A stretch of DNA of 64,000 nt from an uncultured Rhodoplanes sp. (lineage in GTDB: Bacteria > Pseudomonadota > Alphaproteobacteria > Rhizobiales > Xanthobacteraceae). The stretch's first letter is position 1, and each line of letters starts with the position of its first letter. The DNA is taken from positions 1-64,000 of the forward strand of contig CAKZHN010000180.1 of the NCBI GenBank assembly GCA_936924235.1, written 5' to 3'. This document shows, piece by piece, positions 44,273 through 53,430 of this stretch. The translations under genes were made by a program, and so were the position numbers. The notes under the pieces are model-generated. The model had not been told where the DNA came from and searched no databases. It saw only the letters and a list, made by a program, of their open reading frames with translations.

Positions 44273-45625
44273 TTAACGCCGCTGGCGGAGCTCCAGCACC
44301 CGGTCGACCATCTCGCCAGCTTGGCCCAGATAGTTGGCCGGGTCGCACAGCTTGGCGAGCTCGGCCTTGCTGAGATGCTTGGAGATTTCGGCGTTTTCGG
44401 CGAGCAGGTCGGCCAGCGGGCGGCCGGTCGCAACCACCTTGCGGCAGATGTCATAGACGAGGTCGTGGGCGTATTGCCGGCCGAGATACGGCCCGAGCCC
44501 CATCATGACCGCTTCTGAGACGATCAGCCCCTTGGTGATGTCGAGGTTCGACCGCATCTTCTTCTCGTCGACCTGCAGGCCCGAGACCAGGAATTTGGTC
44601 TGTGACAGGCAGCCGGCGGTGAGCGTGAAAATCTCCGGCAGCACGATCCATTCGATCTCCCACTGGCCGGTGGCGCGCTCGTGGTCCTGCTCCATGGCGT
44701 TGAGCAGCGCCATCACCTGGGAGCGCACCACGCCGGTCTGCGCCGTGATGTAGACGCAGGAGATCGGATTGCGCTTCTGCGGCATCGTCGAGGACGAGCC
44801 GCGGCCCTCGTGGAACGGCTCGTAGACCTCTTCCACCTCGGTCTGCATCATCAGCTTCACGTCATAGGCGATCTTGTTGCAGATGCCGGTGACGAGGCCG
44901 AGGAAGCAGCCGACCTCGGCGATGCGGTCGTGCACCGTGTGCCAGGCGATCTCCGGCTGGGCGAGATTCAGCTCTTTCGCCAGCTCGACCTGGGTGCGCA
45001 GGCCGTCCTTGCCGAGCGACGACAGCGTGCCGGCGGCGCCGCCGAACTCGAACACGAAGGTGCGCTCCTTGAGCTGCTGAAGCCGCTGCTTGTGGCGCTC
45101 GAAGGCCGCCAAGTACGTGGCGCATTTGTAGCCGAAGGTGATCGGCACGGCCTGCTGCAGGTTGCTGCGGCCGGCCATCACCGTGTTGCGATGCTTCTTG
45201 GCGAGGGCCGCAAGCGCATCGGAAATGTCGTTGATGTCTTTCTCGATGATCGCGAGCCCCTCGCGGATCTGCATGATGGTGGCGCTGTCGGTGATGTCCT
45301 GGGTGGTCGCGCCCCAGTGGCACCACTCGCCGAGCCCGTCCTTGCAGAGCTTCACGAGCTGCGACACCACCGGCAGCACCGGGTAGCCGATGCGCTCGGT
45401 TTCGGTCTTCAGCTTTGCGATGTCGTACTGCTCGACTTTCACGTGCTTGAGGATCTCGTCGCAGGCCTCCTGCGGGATGATCTTCAGCCGCGCCTGGGCG
45501 CGAGCGAGGCCGGCCTCGAAATCGAGATACTTCTGGATGCGGTTGCCGTCGGACCACACTTGCCGCATGGCCTCGGTGCCGAAGATGTCCTTGAAGATGG
45601 CGGAGTCGATGGTGCCGGTCGGCAT
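44273..45625 (-). CDS. Fumarase/ASL-superfamily lyase, PcaB-like
   Basis: A 450-residue protein with the superfamily signature GSSSTMPQKRNP and the conserved WCHWGATTQDITDSA region, resembling 3-carboxy-cis,cis-muconate cycloisomerase (PcaB) and adenylosuccinate lyase. In this catabolic setting a lactonising or elimination reaction on a muconate-like intermediate is more likely than purine synthesis. It lies 127 bases upstream of the CoxG-like gene and 67 bases downstream of the permuted CoA-transferase, all on one strand. It starts at ATG 45625. Confidence 0.9.
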   Translation of the reverse strand: MPTGTIDSAIFKDIFGTEAMRQVWSDGNRIQKYLDFEAGLARAQARLKIIPQEACDEILKHVKVEQYDIAKLKTETERIGYPVLPVVSQLVKLCKDGLGEWCHWGATTQDITDSATIMQIREGLAIIEKDINDISDALAALAKKHRNTVMAGRSNLQQAVPITFGYKCATYLAAFERHKQRLQQLKERTFVFEFGGAAGTLSSLGKDGLRTQVELAKELNLAQPEIAWHTVHDRIAEVGCFLGLVTGICNKIAYDVKLMMQTEVEEVYEPFHEGRGSSSTMPQKRNPISCVYITAQTGVVRSQVMALLNAMEQDHERATGQWEIEWIVLPEIFTLTAGCLSQTKFLVSGLQVDEKKMRSNLDITKGLIVSEAVMMGLGPYLGRQYAHDLVYDICRKVVATGRPLADLLAENAEISKHLSKAELAKLCDPANYLGQAGEMVDRVLELRQRR

Positions 45626-45692
45626 GGAGGAACGCCTTTCTTGTACGAGCAGAGGTCCTTGGGCGGCATTCTCTTAGTATGCCGCCGCGGTT

Positions 45693-47075
45693 TCACCAAC
45701 GGGGAGGATGGGTCCCGAACGGCGCCGACGGGAGAGCCCATTGGGCCGGCGTTTCCGACATCTCGGCCGCGTGGCGGACCGCCAGAAGCGTGCCGAAGGC
45801 CGACGGGACGGTGGCCAGCCGGTCGGCGGCCTGGGCGAAGCTGATATCGGGCGCGGCCAAGCCGTCCGGCCCGCGGCCCATGTCGCGGAGCCATAAGCCG
45901 GTGCGCGCCAGCGCGACGCGGACGAGCCAGCTGCCGCCCTCGTCGATGCGGCGCAGGAGCGCCGTGATGGCGCCGAGCGCCATGAGATAGCCGGAGGCGT
46001 GGTCGAGCGCCTGGCAGGGCAGGGCCACAAGGCCGGTTTTGCCCGCGGCTTCGGCCTCGGCAAAGTTCAGCCCGGTCACGGTCTGGGTCAGGCTGTCGAA
46101 GCCGCGGCGGGTGGCCCAGGGCCCGGCGTGGCCGTAGGCCGACAGCGACACACAGACGATGCCCGGGCGGATCGCAGCGGCGTCCTGCGGCCCGAAGCTG
46201 CGGCCGGCGACTGCGCCCGGCCGGTAGGACTGCACGAACACATCGGCGCCTTCGAGCAGCGCGTGGAAGTCGCGCTGGCCGTGGTCCGTGACCAGATCGA
46301 CATGGGCTGAGCGCTTGCCGCGGCCGGTGTCGATATCGGCGACGTCAATGGTCGGCAGATTGGGTGAGATGACGCGAAGGACGTCCGCGCCGTGCGCGGC
46401 GAGCGTCCGGCCGCAAACCGGGCCTGCGAGCACGCGGGTCATTTCGAGCACGCGCAGGTTTTCCAGCGGCCGGGTGCCGGCTTTCATGGAAAGCTTCGGC
46501 GCGTCGCCGATCTTCTCCAGCGTGATCAGTGGAAGTGTCCGCACCGCCTGGCCTTGCGGATGCGCGTCCCATTCGGCGAAGGTGCGGGCCTTGGCGACCA
46601 CCATGCCGGCTGCTGCCGCGGCATCCTCGAATTTTTCGGCGGTCCAGCTTTCCAAAGCGCGGGCCACCGCCTCGCGGTCGTGCGCGCATTGCAGGAGCTT
46701 CAGCACGCCATCGCGGTGATGCGGGAAGTTGGTGTGGATGCGCACCCAGTTGCCGTCGCCGCAGCGATAGGCGCCGGCGATCTTGTCCCACAGCTCGGGC
46801 GCCTCGCCGCCGTCGACGCGCAGATAGCGTTCACTGCGAAACTCGATCGCGGCGTTGCGGGCGTCGACCGTGATGTTTTGCGCTTTGCCGCCGCGGCGGC
46901 GGTGCAGTTCGGCGGCGGCGAGCGCCGCGGCGCCGATGCTGACCTGCGCCATCTGGCCGACATGGAACGACGACGGCAGCGCCGGATCGGCGCCGGTGAG
47001 CGCGATGCCGTGCAGCGCGTCGGCCGGCAGGCCGATGTCGTGCCAGAGATTTATCAGCGCCTGCTTGGCGTCCAT
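45693..47075 (-). CDS. CoA-transferase family III, permuted domain order
   Basis: A 460-residue CaiB/BaiF-type protein in which the segments appear out of the usual order. The part carrying the equivalent of the catalytic Asp region (NITVDARNAAIEFRSERYL) and the DGNWVRIHTNFPHHRDG stretch come first. The N-terminal nucleotide-binding signature (LRVLEMTRVLAGPVCGRTL) follows only at about residue 210, and ends with AYGHAGPWATRRGFD and ALLRR. CoA-transferases of this family exchange CoA between carboxylates. The start at 47075 is the only ATG fitting the size. Activity of the rearranged form is not proven. Confidence 0.85.
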   Translation of the reverse strand: MDAKQALINLWHDIGLPADALHGIALTGADPALPSSFHVGQMAQVSIGAAALAAAELHRRRGGKAQNITVDARNAAIEFRSERYLRVDGGEAPELWDKIAGAYRCGDGNWVRIHTNFPHHRDGVLKLLQCAHDREAVARALESWTAEKFEDAAAAAGMVVAKARTFAEWDAHPQGQAVRTLPLITLEKIGDAPKLSMKAGTRPLENLRVLEMTRVLAGPVCGRTLAAHGADVLRVISPNLPTIDVADIDTGRGKRSAHVDLVTDHGQRDFHALLEGADVFVQSYRPGAVAGRSFGPQDAAAIRPGIVCVSLSAYGHAGPWATRRGFDSLTQTVTGLNFAEAEAAGKTGLVALPCQALDHASGYLMALGAITALLRRIDEGGSWLVRVALARTGLWLRDMGRGPDGLAAPDISFAQAADRLATVPSAFGTLLAVRHAAEMSETPAQWALPSAPFGTHPPRW

Positions 47076-47115
47076 CGCGGCGCAATCTAGCGCCGCATCC
47101 CGGCAACGCCAGGGC

Positions 47116-48084
47116 CTATTCGACCTTGATGCCGGTCTTGGCGACCAGCGCGCGCCAGAGCTCCGTTTCGCTGCGGATGCGCGTGGTAACGGCATCCGGC
47201 GGGCCGGGCTCCGGATCGAAGCCCTGCTTGGCGAAGGTCTCGATCACATCGGGTTCTTTGAGAATCTCGCCCATGGCGCGGTTGAGCTTGCCGACGATCG
47301 CGTCCGGCGTGCCGGCCGGCATCTCGTAGGCGAGCCAGAGCGCCACGTCATAGTCCTTTACGCCGGCTTCCATCATGGTCGGCACCTCGGGCAGCGACGA
47401 CACCCGCTTCTTGCCCGTGGTCGCGAGCGCGCGGAGCGTGCCGTCGCGGATGTTCGCCAGCGTGGGGCCGACGGTGGCGAACTGCATGTCGAGGCGGCCG
47501 GCGATGATGTCGATCGACGACTGCGCCGAGCTCTTGTACGGCACATGGGTGATGTCGATACCCATGTCGCTGGTGAACAGCGCGGCGGCGAGATGCGCGA
47601 GGCTTGCAAGGCCGGCCGAGCCGTAGGTCAGCTTGCCGGGCTGGGTCTTGGCGAGCGCGGTGAGCTCAGACACGCTTTTCGCGGCGATCCCCGGATAGAG
47701 CACCAGCACATAGGGCGCGGCGCCGATCATGCCGACCGGCTTGAAATCGTTGATCGGATCGTAAGGGAGCTTGGTGCCTAGCGCCGGCGCCACACCATGC
47801 GTGCTCGCGGTGATCAGTCCGATGGTGTAGCCGTCGGGCGCGGCTTTCGCGACCACGTCAGCGCCAAGATTGCCGCTCGCGCCGGCGCGGTTCTCGACCA
47901 CGAACTGCTGGCCGAGCTTGGTCGAGAACTTCTGCGCCATGACGCGGCTGACGATGTCGGTGGCGGAGCCCGCCGGGAACGGCACGATCAGCCGCACCGG
48001 GCGGTCCGGATAGTTCGCGTCCGATTGCGCCAGTGCCGATGTGGCTGTTGCTACGAGCGCGAGAGCCAGCGCGAACCGCATCAT
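47116..48084 (-). CDS. Bug/TctC-family periplasmic binding protein
   Basis: A 322-residue secreted binding protein with a signal peptide (LALALVATATSALAQ) and the family stretches PVRLIVPFPAGSATDIVSRV, FVVENRAGASGNLGAD and HVPYKSSAQSSIDIIAG. Its start overlaps the stop of the 2-hydroxyacid dehydrogenase-like gene (ATGA). It is embedded within the catabolic cluster, so its ligand is probably the pathway substrate. No TctA or TctB is present in the window. Confidence 0.92.
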   Translation of the reverse strand: MMRFALALALVATATSALAQSDANYPDRPVRLIVPFPAGSATDIVSRVMAQKFSTKLGQQFVVENRAGASGNLGADVVAKAAPDGYTIGLITASTHGVAPALGTKLPYDPINDFKPVGMIGAAPYVLVLYPGIAAKSVSELTALAKTQPGKLTYGSAGLASLAHLAAALFTSDMGIDITHVPYKSSAQSSIDIIAGRLDMQFATVGPTLANIRDGTLRALATTGKKRVSSLPEVPTMMEAGVKDYDVALWLAYEMPAGTPDAIVGKLNRAMGEILKEPDVIETFAKQGFDPEPGPPDAVTTRIRSETELWRALVAKTGIKVE

Positions 48085-49166
48085 GAAGCAAACTCCCGGG
48101 CGAGCTTTGTGATCAGCTCTTCGAAATCGTTCAGGCCGTTGAAGCGCGGCGAGCCCGCCATTCGCGGCGTGAGAATGACGTTGTCGAAGGCGAGCAGCTC
48201 GTCGTCCTCGGCGACCGGCTCCTTGTAGTGCACGTCGAGCGCCGCGCCGCCGAGCCGGCCCGCGCGCAGCGCCTCGATCAGCGCGTCGCGGTTGACGACC
48301 GGCGCATTTGACACGTTGACCAGGAAAGCCCCGCGCTTGACCTGCGCGAACTCGGCGGCCCCTAGGAAATCGCGAGTCGACGGCAAGGTCGGAAGCTGCG
48401 GCAGGATGAAGTCGCTTTCCGCGAGCAGCGTCGCCAGCGGCACGTGCCGCGCGGAAAGCTCGCGCTCCTCGCTCTCGGGCGCTCGCGTGCGCTGATGGTA
48501 GAGAACGTTCATGGCAAAGGCCCTGGCCCGGATCGCAATCTCCTTGCCAATTTCGCCGAGGCCAATGATGCCGATGGTCGCACCGTTCAGTTGCCGGGTG
48601 CCGCCGAGACGGGCGTAGTTGCCGCCCGGCGTGTGCTGGCGCTGGAACGGCCGGAACGCGCCTTGCCGGGCCTTGATGCGCTCGACGGTGACGAGACCGT
48701 CCAGTTCATCGAGTTTCCGCGCGAGCATCAGCATCAGGCCGAAAGCGTGCTCGGCGCAGGAGACGTTAGCGCGGCGGCGCAACGTCAAAAGCTTCACGCC
48801 TCTTTCGGTACAGGCGGCCGTGTCGATGTTGCGCAGCCCCGAGCCGAACTTCTGCAGCACCTTCAGCCTGGGCGCGGCGGCGATGTCTTCGCGTGTGACG
48901 CGCAGCGACTCGGTCACCAGCGCCACGCAATCCTTCAGGTTGGCGCGCATTTCCTCTTCCGAGGTGACGAGTCGCACCTCGGCGGGATAGAGCGCCGCCG
49001 AGCCCTTGCGCACCCGCGCGCACCAGCCGGCAAAATCCGGCTCATCGGTCGACATGAAGTCGGCGAAGGCCGCGCGCCGCTCTTCGCTTGCTTTCGGATC
49101 GAGCACCAGCGGAATGAGCCGGGTGAACGGATCGTCCTCGACGACGATGACAGGAAGATCGGCCAT
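48081..49166 (-). CDS. D-2-hydroxyacid dehydrogenase-like protein, altered active site
   Basis: A 361-residue protein of the D-2-hydroxyacid dehydrogenase family with the NAD motif GIIGLGEIG (about 199-207) and the usual Glu in HYKEPV (E316). Two catalytic residues differ: the Arg of the N-x-x-R-G motif is Asn (NVSNAPVVN, N287), and the His of TPHxxG is Arg (TPRMAG, R335). So it may be inactive, or catalyse a different reaction. It overlaps the Bug gene by four bases and follows the carboxymuconolactone decarboxylase-like gene by 41. Confidence 0.85.
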   Translation of the reverse strand: MADLPVIVVEDDPFTRLIPLVLDPKASEERRAAFADFMSTDEPDFAGWCARVRKGSAALYPAEVRLVTSEEEMRANLKDCVALVTESLRVTREDIAAAPRLKVLQKFGSGLRNIDTAACTERGVKLLTLRRRANVSCAEHAFGLMLMLARKLDELDGLVTVERIKARQGAFRPFQRQHTPGGNYARLGGTRQLNGATIGIIGLGEIGKEIAIRARAFAMNVLYHQRTRAPESEERELSARHVPLATLLAESDFILPQLPTLPSTRDFLGAAEFAQVKRGAFLVNVSNAPVVNRDALIEALRAGRLGGAALDVHYKEPVAEDDELLAFDNVILTPRMAGSPRFNGLNDFEELITKLAREFAS

Positions 49167-49207
49167 GCCGCCTCCAACGCAGTTACAAGAGATATGGACG
49201 GCGAAGA

Positions 49208-49741
49208 CTACGCCTGCTTCGGCTCGAGATCGACGCGCAGCGCCGTGAACACGCGGTTGTGCATCAGGTATGTGCCGACCAGCACCGACAGCTCAACGAT
49301 CTCACGTTCGTTGTAATGCTTGCGCACCGCGTTGAAGACGTCGTCCGGCACCTCGGGTGCGGCGATCATCGCGTCCACGTAGGCGAGCGCCGCGCGCTCC
49401 GCCTCGTTGAAGAACTTCGAGCCCCGCCAGTCCTTCAGCGCCTCGCATTCCTCGACCGACACGCCATCCGGCACCGCGATCCGCGGCACGTGCTGCTGCA
49501 GCGCGTAGCCGTATTTCGCGGCCTGCGCGATCCGCACGATGGCGATCTCGCGGAGCCGCGGCGTCAGCTTGGTCTTCCAGCGGATCGCGCCGATGTGCTC
49601 GAACCAGGTCATGCAGACGGTCGGCGAGTGCAGAAGCAGCTTGTAGATGTTGATCAGTCCGCCGCGCGCGCCTTTGATTTTTGCGATATCGCCGGCGAGC
49701 TCCGGATGATCCTTCTCCTCGACGTATGGAATGCGGGCCAT
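49208..49741 (-). CDS. Carboxymuconolactone decarboxylase-family protein
   Basis: A 177-residue protein with the CMD/AhpD fold (LTPRLREIAIVRIAQ, then a conserved His in ALQQHVPRIA). The Cys pair needed for AhpD-type peroxidase activity is missing, so a decarboxylase or lactone-related role is favoured. It sits between a CoA-transferase and a 2-hydroxyacid dehydrogenase-like gene and begins at ATG 49741. Confidence 0.88.
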   Translation of the reverse strand: MARIPYVEEKDHPELAGDIAKIKGARGGLINIYKLLLHSPTVCMTWFEHIGAIRWKTKLTPRLREIAIVRIAQAAKYGYALQQHVPRIAVPDGVSVEECEALKDWRGSKFFNEAERAALAYVDAMIAAPEVPDDVFNAVRKHYNEREIVELSVLVGTYLMHNRVFTALRVDLEPKQA

Positions 49742-49788
49742 GGTTCCTTCCCCGAATTGCTTGTTGTTTGAAAAACGTGACGAGGCCG

Positions 49789-50973
49789 TCAGGCCTCGCC
49801 AATCTCGCGCAGCACTTCCTGGGTGTGCTCGCCGACCTTGGGCGGCGCGCGGTCGGCCGCGGCGCGGCGGCCGTTGATGGTGATCGGCGTGCGCACGCCC
49901 GGGAGCATGCCGCCCTTGGCGTCAGGGTGGGGCAGGTCGACGCGCATGTCGCGCGCCTTGACCTGCGGATCGTCGAACACCTCGCGCAGCGTGTTGATCG
50001 GCCCGGCCGGCACGCCGGCCTCCTCGAACTTCTCGGCGAGTTCCTGCTTGGAGAGCTTCTTGGTCAGTTCGAACAGCCGCGGGATCAGCGTCTCGCGGTT
50101 GACCACGCGCCCGGCGTTGGTCTTGTAGCGCTCGTCGTCGGCCATGGCGGGATCACCCAGCACCTGCATCATCTTGACGAACTGGCCGTCATTGCCGCAG
50201 GCGATCAGCATCCAGCCGTCTTTCGTCGGGAACGTCTGGTAGGGCACCACGCTCGCATGCGCATTGCCCATGCGCACCGGCGGCGTGCCGGAGACGAGAT
50301 AGTAGGTCGCCTGGTTGGCGAGCACGCCGACCATGGTGTCCATCAGCGCCATGTCGACATGCGCGCCCTTGCCGGTGTGCTCGCGCTCCTTCAGCGCGGC
50401 GCAGATGGCGAGCGCCGAGTAAGTGCCGGTGAACACGTCGGCGAAGGCGACGCCGAGCCGCGTGGGCTCGCCCTTCGGATCACCGGTGATGTCCATGATG
50501 CCGCCCATGCCCTGCACCAGCAGGTCATAGCCGGCGCGGGTCTTGTACGGGCCGTCCTGGCCGAAGCCGGTGATGGAGCAATAGATCAGCCGCGGGTTGT
50601 CCTTCGACAGGCTCTCGTAGTCGAGGCCGTACTTCTTCAGGCCGCCATACTTGAAGTTCTCGACCAGCACGTCGGAGCGCGCCGCGAGCTTCTTGATGAT
50701 GCGCTGGCCGTCCGGCGTCGCGAAATCGACGGCAATCGAGCGTTTGCCGCGGTTGCAGGCCAGATTGTACGACGAGGTCAGCCGCCCGCCGTCCTTGTCC
50801 TCCATGAAGGGCGGACCCCAGCCGCGGGTGTCGTCGCCCGGGCCGGGCTGCTCCACCTTGATCACCTCGGCGCCGAGATCGGCGAGGATCTGGCAGGACC
50901 AGGGGCCGGCGAGGATGCGGGCAAGCTCAAGCACGCGAACGCCCGCGAGCGGGCCCTTCTGCGGACCGGACAT
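49789..50973 (-). CDS. CaiB/BaiF family III CoA-transferase
   Basis: A 394-residue CoA-transferase of the formyl-CoA/carnitine CoA-transferase family. N-terminal motif VRVLELARILAGPWSCQIL, then GDDTRGWGPPF, and the catalytic Asp region GKGAHVDMALMDTMVG. It activates a carboxylic acid using another acyl-CoA as donor, by an Asp-CoA thioester. A close paralogue with the same layout is at 60601-61776. It lies 48 bases upstream of the CMD-family gene and 49 bases downstream of the enolase-superfamily gene, all in one direction. Confidence 0.94.
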   Translation of the reverse strand: MSGPQKGPLAGVRVLELARILAGPWSCQILADLGAEVIKVEQPGPGDDTRGWGPPFMEDKDGGRLTSSYNLACNRGKRSIAVDFATPDGQRIIKKLAARSDVLVENFKYGGLKKYGLDYESLSKDNPRLIYCSITGFGQDGPYKTRAGYDLLVQGMGGIMDITGDPKGEPTRLGVAFADVFTGTYSALAICAALKEREHTGKGAHVDMALMDTMVGVLANQATYYLVSGTPPVRMGNAHASVVPYQTFPTKDGWMLIACGNDGQFVKMMQVLGDPAMADDERYKTNAGRVVNRETLIPRLFELTKKLSKQELAEKFEEAGVPAGPINTLREVFDDPQVKARDMRVDLPHPDAKGGMLPGVRTPITINGRRAAADRAPPKVGEHTQEVLREIGEA

Positions 50974-51021
50974 TTCGATAGGTTCCTTCCCGAGTTTTTT
51001 GCTGGCCGGCTTATAGCAAGA

Positions 51022-52194
51022 TCAGCGCGTACGGAAACGCTCCACGGCGGCCTCGTCGACCTCGATGCCGAGGCCAGGGCCTTCCGGCAGGGCCACCATG
51101 CCGTTTTTCAACGGCAGCGGGCGGCGGACGATGTCCTCGGCGAGATAGAAATGCGTGAGGCTGACGCCCCAGTCGGCCTTGGGCACCGCGCAGGCCAGAT
51201 GCAGCGCCGCGGCGCTGGAGATGCTCGACTCGGCGATTTTCGCCGCGATATTCACCGACAGGCCGAGCTTTTGGCAGAGCTTGCCGGCCTCGACCGCCGC
51301 GGTGATGCCGCCGAGCTTGATCAGCTTGAGCGATACGCCTGAGGCGCCGGCCTTGGCGCTGGAGACGATATCGGCGAACGAATGGATCGCCTCGTCGACG
51401 CCGATCGGCACCTTGGTGGCGCGCGTGAGCTTCCGGAGGCCTTCGAAGTCGTCGTAGGCGAGCGGCTGCTCGACGAACATCAGCTTCGCCTTGCGGGTCT
51501 GTTCGGCATACCGGCGCGCGTCGGCCAATGTCAGCCCGCAATTGGCGTCGGCGCAGAGCGGCGTCTTCGGCAGCGCCTCGCGCACCGCAAAGGCGATCGC
51601 AATCTCTTTTGCGAGCGGCTTCACGCCGATCTTGAGCTTGAAGAACTCGAAGCCCTCCTTTTGACGGACATGCGCCTCGGCGACGTCCTCCTCGGCGGTC
51701 TTGTTGCCGAGGAGCCACATCGGCTTGACGGCCTCGCGGCGCGGCTTGGTGACCAGATCGATCAGCCGCGTCCCGGACGCACGCCCGACCATATCGAGCA
51801 CCGCCATCTCCACGGCCGAATGCGCGCCGCCATTGCCCAGCAGCGCACGGTGCAAACCCGGCCGCAGCGTGTTCCATTGCCGGGCATCCTGGCCGATGAG
51901 CCGCGGAGCGAGATAATCGCGCACGGCGGCGGTCAGCCCGCCCAGCGTGTCACCGGTCATGGTCGGCGCGGACCCGGCCTCGCCCCAGCCCACCGTGCCG
52001 TCGGTGGCCTCGATCCGGACCAGGATATTTTGCGCCGCGGTAATGGTCTCGCCCGCCATCTTCATCGCGGCCTTGAGCGGCAGCGCCACCGGGATGGCAT
52101 CGACGCGGCGGATGGTAAGTGGCGGCAGATCGCGGGATCGTGCGGACGCCGACGAAAGTCTTGGTGTTTTCTGCAGCATGCGGTGTTCTAACAC
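51022..52194 (-). CDS. Enolase-superfamily muconate cycloisomerase-like enzyme
   Basis: A 390-residue protein of the mandelate racemase/muconate lactonising group. The active-site set is complete: K186 and K188 (FKLKIG), metal ligands D216 (ADANCG), E242 (VEQPL) and D267 (GVDEAI), and the second base K290 or K293 (SLKLIKLGG). This fits muconate cycloisomerase or a related racemase. It is the first gene of the 17-gene minus-strand run, divergent from the TRAP transporter. An in-frame ATG at 52179 may be the true start. Confidence 0.9.
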   Translation of the reverse strand: MLEHRMLQKTPRLSSASARSRDLPPLTIRRVDAIPVALPLKAAMKMAGETITAAQNILVRIEATDGTVGWGEAGSAPTMTGDTLGGLTAAVRDYLAPRLIGQDARQWNTLRPGLHRALLGNGGAHSAVEMAVLDMVGRASGTRLIDLVTKPRREAVKPMWLLGNKTAEEDVAEAHVRQKEGFEFFKLKIGVKPLAKEIAIAFAVREALPKTPLCADANCGLTLADARRYAEQTRKAKLMFVEQPLAYDDFEGLRKLTRATKVPIGVDEAIHSFADIVSSAKAGASGVSLKLIKLGGITAAVEAGKLCQKLGLSVNIAAKIAESSISSAAALHLACAVPKADWGVSLTHFYLAEDIVRRPLPLKNGMVALPEGPGLGIEVDEAAVERFRTR

Positions 52195-52242
52195 GTGGGG
52201 CTCGGGTGCGGAACTTCATTGCGCTGCACAACGAGGCCGCGA

Positions 52243-52286
52243 CCCACTGACGCTTCGCATGGGCAGCCTGAAGCGGTATCAGTGGG
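52243..52286. promoter_or_regulatory. Interrupted inverted repeat in divergent promoter region
   Basis: CCCACTGACGCTTC (52243-52256) faces GAAGCGGTATCAGTGGG (52270-52286), matching in two blocks on each side (CCCACTGA/TCAGTGGG and CGCTTC/GAAGCG). It lies in the 175-base spacer between the catabolic cluster and the TRAP operon and is a good operator candidate. Confidence 0.45.
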
Positions 52287-52369
52287 CGCAAGTGAGTAGG
52301 CGTAAGTTGCGTTCACAAGGTGCAATGGCCCGAACGGGCCGCGGGGGCACGGAGTAGGGAGACAACAAC

Positions 52370-53395
52370 ATGACCATCACCCGGCGTCACATTCTTGCTG
52401 GAGCCATTGCCGCGCCCGCGGTCCTTGCAGGCTCGCGCCATGCCTTGGCGGCCCGCACCATCAAGATCTCGCATCAGTTCCCGGGCGGCACCGCGACCGA
52501 GGGTGACTTCCGCGACCGCCTGTGCCGGCAGTTCGCCGACAAGCTCGAGAAGAAGACCAACGGCTCGATTACCGCGCAGGTCTATCCGAACTCGTCGCTG
52601 ATGAAGACGGTGGCGCAGTTCTCCGCGGTGCGCAAAGGCGTGCTCGATATGAGCTTCTATCCGATCTCCTACGCTGGCGGCGAATTCGCCGAGCTCAACA
52701 TCGGCCTGATGCCGGGCCTGGTCAGCTCCTACAAGCAGGGCGCGGCCTGGAAGAAGGCGCCGGTCGGCCAGAAGTTCAGCGCGTTCCTTGCCGAAAAAGG
52801 CGTGCTGCTGATCTCGTGGGTCTGGCAGGCCGGCGGCTGCGCCAGCCGCGGCAAGTCGATCGTCAATCCGGACGACGCCAAGGGCCTCAAGATCCGCGGC
52901 GGCAGCCGCGAGTTCGACATGCTGCTGCAGGCGGCCGGCGCCACCACGCTGTCGACGCCGTCGAACGAGCTCTATGCAGCGATGCAGACCGGCGCCTGCG
53001 ACGCGACCTACACGTCGTCGACCAGCCTGATCTCGTTCCGGCTCGAAGAAGTCGCCAAGAGCCTCACCACCGGGCGCGGCAAGTCCTACTGGTTCATGCT
53101 CGAGCCGCTGATCATGTCGAAGAAAGTGTTCGACGAACTCTCCAAGCCCGAGCAGGACGCCATCATGCAGCTCGGCCAGGAGATGGAGGATTTCGGCACC
53201 AAGGAGGCGATGGCCGACGACCAGAAGGTCGCGGACGTCTATGCCAAGAAGGGCCTTCAGGTCGCCGACCTCAGCGACGACGTCGTCGAGAAGTGGCGCA
53301 AGATCGCCCGCGACACCGCCTGGAAGGACTACGCAGGCAAGACCCCGCTGTCGGCCGAGCTGCTCAAGCTCGCGGACGGCGTCCAGGTCTCCTGA
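52370..53395 (+). CDS. TRAP transporter solute-binding protein (DctP)
   Basis: A 341-residue periplasmic DctP-type protein. The N-terminus has an RR motif (TRRHILAGAIAAPAVLAG) that may be a Tat or Sec signal. The mature part has IKISHQFPGGTATEGDFRD and the typical KGLKIRGG and ARDTAW regions. DctP proteins bind organic acids for the DctQM permease. ATG at 52370 follows a GGAGTAGGGAGAC ribosome site. The genes for the small and large permease follow. The ligand is probably linked to the divergent catabolic cluster. Confidence 0.95.
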   Translation: MTITRRHILAGAIAAPAVLAGSRHALAARTIKISHQFPGGTATEGDFRDRLCRQFADKLEKKTNGSITAQVYPNSSLMKTVAQFSAVRKGVLDMSFYPISYAGGEFAELNIGLMPGLVSSYKQGAAWKKAPVGQKFSAFLAEKGVLLISWVWQAGGCASRGKSIVNPDDAKGLKIRGGSREFDMLLQAAGATTLSTPSNELYAAMQTGACDATYTSSTSLISFRLEEVAKSLTTGRGKSYWFMLEPLIMSKKVFDELSKPEQDAIMQLGQEMEDFGTKEAMADDQKVADVYAKKGLQVADLSDDVVEKWRKIARDTAWKDYAGKTPLSAELLKLADGVQVS

Positions 53396-53430
53396 CGTTT
53401 TTCTGAGGGGCGGCGGAGACAACCAAGGCG

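Noticed and set aside
44273..45625. Housekeeping adenylosuccinate lyase (purB)
   Set aside because: The family match is to the superfamily, but the position inside a catabolic cluster favours a PcaB-like lyase.
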